Assembly (NCBI RefSeq): GCF_011075055.1
Contig: NC_058137.1
Location: forward strand, 11,145,463-11,209,462
Direction of reading: 5' to 3'
DNA length: 64,000 bases
Source of the DNA: Mangifera indica
Lineage: Eukaryota; Streptophyta; Magnoliopsida; Sapindales; Anacardiaceae
Shown: in pieces, positions 37,040 through 49,049 of the stretch
How positions within the stretch are numbered: position 1 is the stretch's first letter
How the letters are laid out: each line of letters starts with the position of its first letter
Position numbers and translations under genes: made by a program
The notes under the pieces: model-generated
Database searches by the model: none
What the model saw: the letters and a program-made list of their open reading frames with translations, nothing else
What the model was told of the DNA's origin: nothing

Positions 37040-40000
37040 AACAAATAGTTCCTCGATAGTGCTTGCTCAAGACACATGACCGGAGATATTTCACTTTTCT
37101 CGACAATAAGCAAGAAAAATAGAGGATATGTCACTTTTGGAGACAATTCGAAGGGTAAAATTATTGGCATTGGAGATATTGGTAACAACTCTCACATTAT
37201 CATTGAAAATGTTCTTTTGGTGGATAGTCTTAAGCATAATCTCCTTAGCATTAGTCAACTATGTGATAAAGGATTTAGAATTATTTTTTAGTCAAATAGT
37301 TGTATTATAGAAAATATGAATTATCGAAAAACAATTTGTGTAGGAAATAGAGATGGAAATGTTTACACTATAGATATAGAAAATGCATCTCATGAAAATA
37401 GTTGGTTGTGACATAGAAGATTAGGTCATACTAACATGGACTTGATTTCAAAAATCTCTAAGAAAGACTTTTCAAAGGTCTTCCAAAAATAAATTTTATT
37501 AAAAATAAAATTTGTGATGTATGTCAATTTAGCAAACAAACAAAAAATTCTTTTAAAAGTAAAACTCATATATCCATATCTAGACCTTTAGAACTTCTTC
37601 ATATTGATCTTTTTGGTCCTTCAAGAATCACAAGTCTAAGTGAAAAACATTATTTTTTTTATTCTTGATGATTTTTTAAGATTCACTTGAGTACATTTTC
37701 TTATATCAAAAGATGAAGCCCTTATGCATTTTCAAAATATGTCAAGAAAATACAAAAAAAAAAAAAGAAATGCATATTTCTTGCATTAGAAATGATCATG
37801 GAGGAGAATTTAAAAATCATTTATTTGAAAACTTTTGTGATGAGCATAGTATTGAACATCAATTCTCTTGCCCTAGAACTCCTCAACAAAATGGTATTGT
37901 TGAAAGAAAGAATATGATAATTTAAGAGATGGCTAGAACCATATTAAATGAAAAAACTTTACCTCAATATTTTTGGGAAGAAGTCGTAAACATCGCATGT
38001 TATGTTTTAAATCGTGTTTTAATAAGACCATCTTTAGATAAAACTCCATATGAACTTTGGAAAAACAAAAAATCAAATATTGGTTATTTTAAAGTTTTTG
38101 GATGCAGATGCTTTATTTTGAACACAAAAGAAAACTTAAAAAAAATTGATTCAAAATCAAACATTGGCATCTTTTTTAGATATTCATCATCTAGTAAAGT
38201 ATATAAAGTGTTTAACAAAAGGACACTAGTAGTCGAGGAATCCATGTATGTCATTTTTGATGAATCTAATCCTTCAACTAGTGTGCAAGTTGATATTGAT
38301 GATAATCAAGTTAAGAATGGAGACCAAACATAAATTCATGATTCACCAAATGATGTTAAGGATGAAACAACATAAGAGCCAAAACATGAAGAAGATAAAG
38401 ATAAAGATCTTCTTAAGGCTTAGAGGTATGCAAATGCTCATCCTAAAGAATTAATTATTGGTGAGAAAAATCAAAGTGTTAAAACTAGATCATCCTTTAA
38501 TCTTTGTAATAATTTTGCATTTCTTTCGCAATTTGAACCAAAAACATTTCATGATGTATTAAATGATGAGTTTTGGATTTTAGCCATGCAAGAGGAACTA
38601 AATCAATTCAAAAGAAATAATGTTTGGGAACTAGTCTCTCGTTCGGATCATCAATCCGTTATTAGCACAAAATGGGTTTGTAGAAACAGAATGGATGAAT
38701 CCGGAGTGGTTGTTAGAAATAAAGCTAGATTAGTGGCTCAAGGCTACAACCAAGAAAAGGAATAGATTTTAAAGAAACCTTTACACTAGTAGCTAGATTA
38801 GAATCTATTAGGATGTTTTTGGCATTTGCATGTTTTAAAAATTTTATTTTATATCAAATGGATTTCAAAAGTGTTTTCTTAAATGGATTTATCATGGAGA
38901 AAGTTTATGTTGAACAACCTCTCAGGTTTGAAAGTCATGATTTTTCAAACCATGTTTTTGAACATCAAAAAGCTTTTTATGGTTTAAAACAAGCACCTTG
39001 AGCATGGTATGGATATTTGAGTAAATTCTTGCTTGAAAAAGGCTTTTGCATTGGAAAAGTAGATATTACATTGTTTATTAAGAAAAAAGAAAATGATATA
39101 CTTTGGTTCAAATTTATGTTGATGATATCATCTTTAGATTTACTAATATCTCTTTGTGTGAAGAATTTTCTAATCTCATGAGCGAAGAATTTGAAATGAG
39201 CATGATGGGAGAATTTAAGTATTTTCTCGGATTTAACATCAAGCAAAGCTAATAGGGTATCTTTATCAACCAATCTTCATACATCAAGGACTTATTAAAG
39301 AAATTTGGCATGGAAGGACTAAAATCCTCAAGCACACCATTGAGTTCAACTATCAAGCTCACCAAAGATGAAAGTGGACCAAACGTTGATGTTAAAATGT
39401 ATAGAGGTATGATTGACTCTCTTTTATATTTAATTGCAAGTTGACCCGATATTATGTTTAGCATGTGCTTATGTGCTCGATTCCAATAATGTCCTAAGGA
39501 ATCTCATTTAAAAGCCCTTAAAAGAATCTTTAAATATTTACATGACACTAGATTTTTAGGCTTGTGGTATCCTAGAGAAACTTCATTTAACCTAGTAAGT
39601 TATTCGGATGTCGACTTTGCTAAGAGCCAAGTCGATGGAAAAAGTACTGATGGTATTTGTCATTTTCTAGGACATGCATTAGTTTCATGGTTTTCAAGAA
39701 AACGAAACTCCATAGTTTTATCGACCACAAAAGTGGAATATATTGCTGCTGGTAGTTGTTGTGCCCAAGCCTTGTGGATGCAATAAACCCTTAGGGATTT
39801 GGAATTAGCCTATCTAAAACTTTAATCTTGTGTGACAACACAAGTGCTATTAGCTTATCCAAAAATCCATTCAACACTCTCGAACCAAGCATATAGAAAT
39901 TAGATATCATTTTATTCGAGATCATGTTCAAAAGGGTGATATTTGTCTTGACTTTGTATCTACCGAAAATCAACTTACAGATATTTTTACAAAACCTCTT

Positions 40001-40062
40001 GGGGAAGAACGTTTTTGCAAAATTAGAGGTGAGCTTGGGATCATGGAATCACTATATTAGCA
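37040..40062 (+). pseudogene. Sirevirus (Ty1/copia) pol, multiply broken
   Basis: Domains run in copia order. Protease: LDSACSRHMTGD near 37056, with Ala where most relatives have the DSG Gly. GAG-pre-integrase: RRLGHTNMDLIS near 37418. Integrase core: LHIDLFGPS, RNDHGGEFKNH, TPQQNGIVERKN, then the FGCRCF region to 38330. Reverse transcriptase: QMDFKSVFLNGF near 38860 and YVDD near 39117. RNase H: YSDVDFAKSQVDGKSTDG and STTKVEYIAA at 39600-39750, closing with TDIFTKPLGEERF near 39980. Stops and frameshifts between these blocks (37290, 37926, 38334, 39001, 39786 and others) make the element immobile on its own. It is followed by a spacer and an envelope-like region, the Sirevirus layout. Confidence 0.9.
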
Positions 40063-41090
40063 TTTGCACTTAAATATTATTGTGATTGTGGTGTTTTGGT
40101 TGAATTAAAAGTGTCAATATATGATTTATGCACCATTTCATGTTCGACCATCTTGATAGTTTTCTTGTACCAATTATTCTTGCATTGATTTTTAATGTGT
40201 TTGATTTAAATTTTCATCATATTTTTGCATCAATTTATATTGCATTTCATGCATTTTGAATCAACATTGCATAGTTGAATCATTTGGACTCATTTATGTT
40301 CATATTGAAACAACAAAATGCATAAAAGATTGACCTGGATTTTGCATAATTCGGAAGCTGAATTGCAAAATTCGATCAACCGAATGCTAAAAAATTTAGT
40401 CGACCGAATTGGTCGAATCCATGTATAAGGGCAGCATACTTTCATTTTCTTTTCTCATAAATTTTCAACCCTTTTCTGTTTTCTTTCAACTGAATTGCTC
40501 CAAGCTTGCCTAAATCTGCTGCAACTCCATATTTTTTGCATTAACTCAACTAAAAATCTTGTTTCTATTTGTTTTAAGCAAAAAACCCCTTCCAAAAACA
40601 CTACATTTTGCCCCAAATCATTCCAAATCTCATTAAACTCTAAACCTTAGCTTTTTAAATTTCATCCAAAATCACCTTAATTTTGTTGCTTTTTCATCAA
40701 ATTGACCACAAAATCATCACTCCCAGCATCATTCTTCCAGGTTCCAAGCATCAATTTTTAAATTTTGGTTTCACATCAAAAACCCCTAAAATTCCATACC
40801 CATTTTCAGTTTATTCACAAAAACACCCCTTACGATCGACTGTTTTGACTTTCGAATATACTATTGTCATCATATCATCATTTACAACTATGGTATGCAC
40901 TTAGTTTTCCAATTCGGATTCGTTTGTGCAAAATTATAATTCTGCATTTGACGTAGCTTTTCATTTTGTCATATTCCATCGCGTTTTGTGTGGTATTTCC
41001 TCTCTTACTCTTTGTTTTATCTTTTAAAATTTTCAGTTTGTAATTTGTTAGCATAAGTTGTTAGATTTTGTCATATATTCTTATATTTTG
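40063..41090 (+). other. Sirevirus post-pol spacer
   Basis: Non-coding sequence between the end of pol and the envelope-like region. It contains paired ATTCGATCAACCGAAT and CGACCGAATTGG motifs at 40370-40430 that resemble ATTCGGTTGATCGAAT in the 5' LTR near 34310. No supported gene. Confidence 0.5.
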
Positions 41091-42095
41091 CAATTATGGT
41101 TAACACTTGTTGTAGTAATTCTAGGCGTGTCCCTAGGTCTTTAACACCTATCAATCAAGCCGAGCCTTTAGAGGCTCTCTTTAATTAGACTCGTTTTCAT
41201 TCCTCTCGAGTTGCTGCAACTTATGCTGATCACTATAGTCATCATGGTTTGTGTAAAACTTGTCGAGTTGATTTTAATTTATTAGCGTAATTCAACCTAT
41301 GACTCTTTTTGATAGATTCTGATGGACTCATTTTGTCACTTTAGGTGGTTATGTTTATTCTACCCTTATTCGTGAATTTTATGCAAGCATGGAGTTTAAT
41401 CAGCTTCATAACGAAGCCACCTCTTTTGTCTGAGGCCATAATATTCATTTCTCTCTTGCCAGCCTTCGTGTCACCTTGGGTCTTTCCGTTGTTTGTGATC
41501 CTTTTCTTCCCCCTCGAGGGTGGCATTTCACTGACCCATTATATCTTGATGCCCTTCGATCTATGAAAGGCAATCCTGACCATGATGTCATTATTCGTCC
41601 GCCACATAAGCATCTCACTCCATCTACTCGTCTCATTCATAACATTATTGGTTATACTTTTGTGTTGAAATCCAACCACTTCAATGAAGTTATGATAGTT
41701 GACTTCTATCTCCTCTTGCATCTCATCCAGGGGTTGTCATGTCATTTTTGATCTGATGGTCTTTACTCTTTCTCATCGCACCTATCATCACATTGATTCT
41801 TTTGGAGGCAAGAGTTTCCTTTCTTGAGGAGTTGGATGCTGAACTAACTATTGATCCACATGCTTCTTCTAACCTCCGTGCTATGGGCTTTCGTCAGCAC
41901 AATGTTATATAACGTCACATTTTTTAGATTGTACCTAGTGGAGATGAAGTTGTCGATGATCTAGGTGTCAATATTAATGCTAAGCCTCAGGCATATGATG
42001 CTCCAACTAATGACACTGACATGATACTGATGACAATGATGCTGAGGTAGATGAGGACCCAGATTCTTTCGAGTTACAGGCTCGTGCTTCTGGCA
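41091..42095 (+). pseudogene. Sirevirus envelope-like / plant transposon protein remnant
   Basis: Frames read RRVPRSLTP and QAEPLEALF, then GGYVYSTLIREFYASMEFN, HNIHFSLASLRVTLGL, HKHLTPSTRLIHNIIGYTF, LKSNHFNEVMIVDFYLL, and later an Asp/Glu-rich tail. This follows the pattern of the envelope-like protein of Sireviruses (the putative plant transposon protein family), located between pol and the 3' LTR. Its function is unknown. Stops at about 41188 and 41290 and shifts near 41435 and 41750 break it. The 3' LTR expected next is replaced by a short minus-strand copia LTR. Confidence 0.65.
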
Positions 42096-42164
42096 AAAGT
42101 CTAACATGATGAACCAACATACAAAAAAGGTTAGATTTAAGATCAGTTTATAGCGTTGATACCA

Positions 42165-42500
42165 TGTTTGAATTGTAATATAATTGTGGAAAATTGTTTT
42201 TTGTGTTGAATGATTGATACAATGGGGTACAATGTTATTTATACATACATAAAGATGAAGATAAAAATTACAAAGAGATAATAAAAATAAAGATTACAAA
42301 GAGATAAGAGATTAGATATAGATAACAAATAAGAGATAATAATAATACAACTAATCCTTTAGGATGACTATGAGGAAGGAACCGTTCATGATAAAAAAGG
42401 GATGCACATTTTTCACACAAGTTGTATAGTTATGCATTAGAGGAAAAGAATAATGGACATTTATAACCCATGTTCATTCATTTGTAGTGATATCCTAACA
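42165..42500 (-). mobile_element. Short Ty1/copia LTR with adjoining primer-like site
   Basis: On the minus strand it runs from TGTTAGGATATCACTACA to CAATTCAAACA (336 bp, TG...CA ends). It is followed immediately by TGGTATCAACGC (42153-42164), a diverged tRNA-Met primer site, and about 60 bases of leader before the join with the Sirevirus envelope region. It is therefore a truncated 5' LTR plus leader of a minus-strand element that interrupts the Sirevirus 3' end. Confidence 0.6.
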
Positions 42501-42780
42501 GTATAAAGGAACAAATAAGGTATGTAGTAATATCAAACCATGTCATGTGAGTGTACACACAAATTAGAGCATGATAACAATATGAATTAGGGTGAAAGCG
42601 AAATATGCACCTAAGTTGTAGGTCAAAGGGCTTGAATGAATGCACATAGTTTTCATGAGAGCATATCACATCAAAGTTTTTCATGAGGCCAATTTTATGC
42701 ATGTTTTCTCAGTTTAGGGTGTAGCCATGTTTTAAAACTGATCTCGAAGAACATATGGGTAACTAGTGATTTGTTGTTAA

Positions 42781-43758
42781 TGTGTGACACCCAATCTTGT
42801 ATGACACATGAAGACCTAAAACATTTACAAATATGTGTGGGATAGATTTTGTAATTTTAATTTTCAAAACTCCCATGGAAATATGATCTCTTATAATAGT
42901 TTCTAGATTTGTTTTTATAAGAGTTATTACAAGCTGCAAGATTTTTTCTATACATGCTCGTAGTAGAGCATAATAGTCCAATAATGTGTGTGTTAAAAAA
43001 GAAAACTACATAGTTATGCAACTCATTTAGCCAAGATATTAAATTCCTGTCTCAACCCAAACTAATCAACAAAGAGAAAAGGTCTTCATAAAATATTTTT
43101 AAAAGAAAGATACGTTCACCTACAATTTCATACATTGCATATAAAACATTATCACAACATAGAATCTAAAGATGTATCCTAGATGATCGAGAGAAAGTCA
43201 TCAAAATTATGTACTGAAGGTGTTCTCTAAGTGGCTAAGTTATAGGAGTTAGGTCAGGATTTCACATCATCAAGGTTAAGAGTCCAAAGGCGTACTCTCG
43301 ATGACTAAAATAGGGTGGAATAAGAGTTTAAGTAATGAAATTATTAAATGATAAAAATGTAGGATCAAGTTCTCTTATTTACTAAGTGACTGTCACTGAC
43401 TTCTTATTCTTTATGTTTTGTAGGTAATAGGTGAGGATGACTCCTATAATGCAAGATCAGTCAGCATGAAGTTAGCATTAGGGCAGTTTGGTCATTTTTA
43501 GTCTTATTATGTTTTTGAGTTGTAATTTTAGACCATTTATTTTTATAACTTTATGTATGGATACTACACACATTGTTATGTTGTTTCATGGATTCTTTTT
43601 ACACTTTTATTGTTAATGAATTTTCATGGAAGGTATTTTATTATTTTTACATTATGAGTTGTAACTTTTTGCAATTAAGATTAGTGTTATCATGCTATTT
43701 TAGTCAAGTGTAATAGCGCTTTGTCTTAAGAGCAAAACTTATAAAGAAAGGTGTTACA
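42781..43758 (+). mobile_element. Probable gypsy solo LTR
   Basis: It begins TGTGTGACACCC and ends AAGGTGTTACA, the canonical TGTGACACCC...GGTGTTACA frame of plant gypsy LTRs. GGTCATTTTTAGTC and TTATGTTTTTGAG near 43480-43520 resemble the LTR tail at 58895-58980. Flanking 5-mers GTTAA and GTAAA may be a decayed target duplication. No internal region is attached. Confidence 0.5.
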
Positions 43759-44655
43759 GTAAACTATTATTGGACTATTCAATTAACCAATTTTATATAA
43801 CCAATATTATATTTGATGAGTATCTACATCAAAAAAATTTCTAACATTCTCTTACTTATGTAATATTAATTATTTTATTTTATTTTATTTTTCAGAAAAG
43901 GAAAACAATTTTTTGTTTTCAAGTAACTAATAAATTATCTGTAAAGTTGTCACTATTTTAAGAAAACAAAATAGTCCACTAAAATCATTGATCTAGTTTA
44001 ATATGATTATCAATAACAAACCAAAACATTTTTTTATATCTTCAATGGCGTAAGATCATTCATAATCACAATTACTAATAACCAAATTAATTGGATTAGT
44101 GATCTAGTAGTGTGTGAAAATAATACCTAATCAAATTATCACAAAACAATATTATCTATTTGTCAGTCCTTTTATGACCTTTGCTTTAAACTTTATATTT
44201 AAAAAAAAAAAAAGCAAGCATAATCTTGTTTTCTCTTTAAGCTTTATGTTTCAAGGGGAATAAAAAAAAAAAAAGAAATTGCATAGCTTTTAAAAAAAGC
44301 CAATGACTTCTAATAAAATTCATATGTTTCAACTTTTTCCTACATATTACAAAACATACACATACAACTATTGTGCTTAAGAGAAAAATCAAGTATTGAG
44401 ACATGTTGTATTATAACCTTAAATATGCATGCACGCGCACACAGAAATAAGTATATCTAAAGGATCTTGATTAATCATCTATTAACTTAAATGGAAACGA
44501 AAACATTAAGTCAATATCTTATAATACAAAACTCTCACTAGCCCTAAATTTTAAAAGACTTAAACATGCTCATGTTTTCAACATAGCCTTAAAGGACACG
44601 ACCTTAAGGCCATGTCTTAGTCCTTTGGTTAGGAGATTAGTCTACATCAACTTAT
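43759..44655. other. AT-rich spacer up to the assembly gap
   Basis: No gene, RNA or recognised repeat seen. The apparent long reading frames near 44625-45309 consist almost entirely of gap characters. Confidence 0.6.
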
Positions 44656-45155
44656 NNNNNNNNNNNNNNNNNNNNNNNNNNNNNNNNNNNNNNNNNNNNN
44701 NNNNNNNNNNNNNNNNNNNNNNNNNNNNNNNNNNNNNNNNNNNNNNNNNNNNNNNNNNNNNNNNNNNNNNNNNNNNNNNNNNNNNNNNNNNNNNNNNNNN
44801 NNNNNNNNNNNNNNNNNNNNNNNNNNNNNNNNNNNNNNNNNNNNNNNNNNNNNNNNNNNNNNNNNNNNNNNNNNNNNNNNNNNNNNNNNNNNNNNNNNNN
44901 NNNNNNNNNNNNNNNNNNNNNNNNNNNNNNNNNNNNNNNNNNNNNNNNNNNNNNNNNNNNNNNNNNNNNNNNNNNNNNNNNNNNNNNNNNNNNNNNNNNN
45001 NNNNNNNNNNNNNNNNNNNNNNNNNNNNNNNNNNNNNNNNNNNNNNNNNNNNNNNNNNNNNNNNNNNNNNNNNNNNNNNNNNNNNNNNNNNNNNNNNNNN
45101 NNNNNNNNNNNNNNNNNNNNNNNNNNNNNNNNNNNNNNNNNNNNNNNNNNNNNNN
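44656..45155. other. Assembly gap, 500 N
   Basis: Exactly 500 unknown bases, the fixed size often used for gaps of unknown length. The sequence on the two sides need not be as close as drawn. Confidence 0.99.
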
Positions 45156-46879
45156 TCGATTCACGGGATGTACTGTTCCTACGGACCGCAGCGCCGATGA
45201 TTCTAATGCATTTTTTAGCACTAAAATCGTCGTTTTTGCCTCCAATTTCAACACAAACCAAATCTACATATCCTATAAACACAAACCCCCTCAAAAGAAA
45301 TTCAAGCAAAACAAACTAAGAATCAAAACATTTTATGCATTATTCAAAATTGGAACCCTAAAAATTCAAACCATAAAATCTCTCTCAAATCTTCAATAAT
45401 ATCTTCCAATAAATTGATCCCAAACAAGACTATGAATGATGTACTAACCTTCTTTGCCAATTTTGGTCAATGAAAAGTTGACGGAAAAGACAAAAAATTG
45501 CCACACCCGTGGAAGACCCGTTTTCTTTTTATTTAATCAGTGATTCCAAGAGAAAAAGTTGTGGGATTATGTAATTATATATAGGGGCAGTTTTGTCATT
45601 GCATAAAATAAGGGCATTTTTGCTTAAGTTGTATAGTTTTGATAATTTCGTTTAACCTCCCTTATTTTAGGCATTTAATATAATAATATATATATATCTA
45701 ACATTTCCTAGACATGTACTATATACCTTGCATCATTATTCTTAAACATGTTAATTAGACTGTGTCGAATGGAGGCTTAGCATGAAGCCCAAAATTAAAC
45801 CCGGCTTGAAAGGGTTTGGTCTAACACTGAAACGTACTAGGCCTAACCCATCATTATTGAGAATTTTAAAAAATTAAAAAAATTAAGTAAATAACAGTTG
45901 GCTTATGCTTGTAGTAGCCTTTGCTTGTGGTAGAAGTTGTTTTATTTTTTAAATTTTTTCTTTTATTTAAACAATCCAAATCTTCTTTATTTTCTAATTT
46001 TATTTACAAATCTCTTAATCTTAACTCTTTTATTATATTCTTAATCTCATTTTATCTCATTAACTTTTTTCAAAAACTATCTAAATTCACAAATAATAAT
46101 TCTCTATGTTTATAATTTCGCTTTTATTTTAATTTTATCATTATATAATATTACAAATATATTTAATGTTAAATGAATTCAATCAATTTCAATCCATTTA
46201 GATAAATGATATGATATTTATATTTTATTTATGTTTGTAATTATATAGTATGTAAATTAATTTATTTGTATTATATTATAATATTTTTTATCATGTAATC
46301 ATGATATTCTTTCACCACAAATAAGAGATTATAAATAAAATGTTTGGGATATTGTCTTCAATTTTAATAATTGAAAAACAATTTATGCTTAAATTTTTTA
46401 ATTAATTCTTTTTAAAAAAAAATTGTTTAAATAAGCCGATCCGATTAAGCCCCAACCCTATATATATAGGGTTGAGTCTTGGGCTTTGAAATTTTCATGG
46501 GCTAACTCAGCCCAAAGGCCCATCATTATGCAGGCCTAAAGCCTGATCCGACCCATCAATATGTTTAATTATTTCAAAAATAAAATTTGATACTCTAATT
46601 AAAAAAATACAAAATGATTAGGCAAAAAAAGCATAAATATAAATTCAAGAACATAACAGATTTAAACAATGAAAAACAAAACTAATAAATTAAAGTAGCT
46701 ACCAATAGATAAAAAAACTAAGACTAATTTTTTTAAAAAAATAGTGTTTATGAGATAGTGGTAACGAATCAAAGGTATTTGTAAAGAATAAAATATTAAA
46801 TTCTTAATATTAATAAATTGATACCGGTATAATTTTGTTAAAATAAATTTAATAAAACGTGAGATTTCTTTAGTATAGA
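45156..46879. other. Intergenic with GGCCTAA/GGGCTT-rich repeat
   Basis: 45156-45520 has balanced composition and no recognised domain. The segments 45765-45855 and 46430-46560 carry AGGCTTAGCATGAAGCCC, GGCCTAACCCATCATTA and GGCCCATCATTATGCAGGCC motifs in facing orientations around an AT-rich middle, suggesting a decayed non-autonomous DNA transposon of about 0.8 kb. No transposase or clear target duplication was found. Confidence 0.35.
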
Positions 46880-47640
46880 ATTAGATCGATATGAGCTGAG
46901 TTGGAGTAAAGTTTAACTCGATATTGACTTAAATCCAAATTATTCAGCTCAAGATTAACAAATTAAGGGTCGAAATTCAATCGAAATTGACTCAAACTTG
47001 AATATTAAAATTAGCTTAAAAGTGAATCTTTTTTTGAAAATGTACTCAATACTTAACTTGAATTCAATTTATTTGATCTAAACTCGAATAATTTGAATTG
47101 AGTTTAATCTTATTTTAATCTAATAGCAGGGTGTCAATAGCTCCACATATTTCTTTTCTGGCAAAAAGTTTGGTTCAAGCCCAAACTAGGTCTGCCCAAT
47201 CTAGCCTCTTTTGTGCTGGTCGGTCCTAGTCTTTTTGTTGAAGCCGTGATCCCAGTTTAAGAATACCTTACACCGGGTATCCAAACATACCGCCATCCAA
47301 TTCCTGCACTCGCTTGACTTATTCGAATTAGCGGTTGATTTGAGTCAAACTAAATTTAAACTCGTTTGAGTTCAAACTCAATCTGACTTAAATATAATAA
47401 AATTTGAATTCGAATTCGAGCTCGTTGAGCTCATTATGATTGAGCTCAAACTTGGTTTAAGTTTGACTCGACTCATTTCGAGTTTAAGTTTTTAATTAAT
47501 TTGTTATTAAAATAACATCATTTTAATACATATTAGTTAAAATGACATAATGTTATATCAAAATTTTTAATTCACAAACTTTGTTGAGCAAACTCGAGCT
47601 GAGTTTGAACTCGAACGGATTCGGTTCAAATCTAACTATA
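46880..47640. repeat. GAGCTCAAACTCG-type dispersed repeat, second copy
   Basis: Repeated TTGAGTTCAAACTC, GAGCTCGTTGAGCTC and AACTCGAG motifs surround a TTAAAATGACATAATG core, like the block at 4036-4400. It is non-coding and lies directly upstream of the EME1-like start at 47706. Confidence 0.4.
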
Positions 47641-47705
47641 ATTCGAACTATCCTCTCTCCCTCTCATTCAATCTCGTTCCGGTTCGCTTTCCTCCGGTTC
47701 ATCCA

Positions 47706-47970
47706 ATGGCTCAGCCGATCATTCTCTCCGACGAAGAACACCAAATCCCCTTCACAACACCACTTCAATCTCTCTCCAAGAAGCCCCGAACTGGGCCACG
47801 CGACCCATACCCACACAAATTCTGGCCCTTGATGATGATCCGACCCCTCAAAAACTGGGTCCCGCCGCCTCACTCTCCTCCACGCCGTCATTCGTCACCG
47901 AGGCTCCGATGTCCGACCTCGCTATCGTCAAATGCACCATGGCCTCTTCGCTTGATCCCCAATTTAGGGT
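47706..47970 (+). pseudogene. EME1-like endonuclease, first-exon fragment with frameshift
   Basis: From the ATG at 47706 the frame reads MAQPIILSDEE and SLSKKPRT. About 40 bases later a different frame reads LDDDPTPQKLGP, TPSFVTEAPMSDLAIVKCTM and SSLDPQFRVSN. This order (ILSDEE, LDDDPTPQK, PSFVxETPMSDxxIVKC) resembles the N-terminus of plant EME1, the partner of MUS81 in the structure-specific nuclease that resolves recombination and replication intermediates in the nucleus. A net frameshift at about 47790-47829 separates the parts. No ERCC4 nuclease exon was found downstream, and a copia LTR begins at 48399. Likely a truncated pseudogene; a sequencing error within a real first exon is possible. 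Confidence 0.55.
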
Positions 47971-48398
47971 ATCGAATTCTGATAAAAACTCTGCTTATTT
48001 TTAGTTACTCTGCGCACCAACTATTTTTACCAAGTACAAATATTATTTAATCTCAGAAATGAAAATTTATTTAAATTTTCGATTTAATTAAGCAATACCT
48101 TATTTATTTTATATTGGGATTGTGAGAATATGTGAAGTAAAAAAATATTGAACTTTTGCAGTTTTAATAGGGCCTGTATTTAGAAAATGTGTTTTAAAGA
48201 GCTGTTTAGGCTGTAGAATGAGTTTAATTGATTGCTGTCTTTGACTTTGGAGAACTATGATTCTGACGTTCCCGGATAGTTATTGATGTGTGCATTGTAG
48301 TGTGTTATTGAAATTACATCGTGTTAGAATTTTTATTTTTCATGTGGTAATTAGAAATTTAGTATGAAATCTGACATTTCACGTTACCAATGGAAAGA

Positions 48399-48951
48399 TG
48401 TTAGGTTACTAGTACTGGGATTTTGTTTGTGTTATTGTAGCGTTGCCATTATGTGGATGATAGATCTCATTGATAAAAGGATCATAAGCACAAGTGGCAA
48501 AACCTTGGAGGCAACAAATGTTAATTACACAACAAAGGAATAGCTTGTAGACAAGCAGCCAAAAAATGGACTACAAGGATATTCAATGGTAAGGTGGCAA
48601 ACTAAGATTTGAAAGGAAGTTATAGAAAGGAAAATAAGAATAAGACCTAGGCTAAGAAAAGAGGAGAAAAGAAGTATTGTGAAGAAATTGGGTAAAAGGA
48701 GAGCTCTAACCTCTCGCAAGTTGGAAAGAGTGTTGCTACAATGTTTTTTTAGGTTTCTATATTATTTTCTTGGGTTTTGTATGCTAGAAGTGTAATGAAA
48801 TAGAGAGTTTGATGTAAATATTTTTTTATTGACATTCCTTAATTATATTCAATACAATTATCTTTATATTTACATTTGAGTTGTTGAGTACTTAAGAAAT
48901 TCATTTTACAATAAATATTTACAATCCTAAACACAATACAATTTTCCAACA
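48399..48951 (-). mobile_element. Ty1/copia LTR, minus strand
   Basis: On the minus strand it starts TGTTGGAAAATTGTATTG directly after the polypurine tract CAGTGGGAAG (48952-48962) and ends CAGTACTAGTAACCTAACA, giving TG...CA ends over 553 bp. Only about 90 bases of internal sequence remain before the hAT copy at 49050, so this is a 3' LTR of a truncated minus-strand element. It separates the EME1 fragment from the hAT inverted repeat. Confidence 0.55.
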
Positions 48952-49049
48952 AACTTCCCACTGAGTAAGCTTTTCTGGTAGCAACAAAAAGGTTGATTGA
49001 AGTGCAATTCTAAGTCTTTAACATAACAAGTCTAGCTTATCTCTAGGTA

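Noticed and set aside
44625..45309. Long reading frames of about 190-220 codons on both strands
   Set aside because: They are almost entirely made of the 500 N gap.
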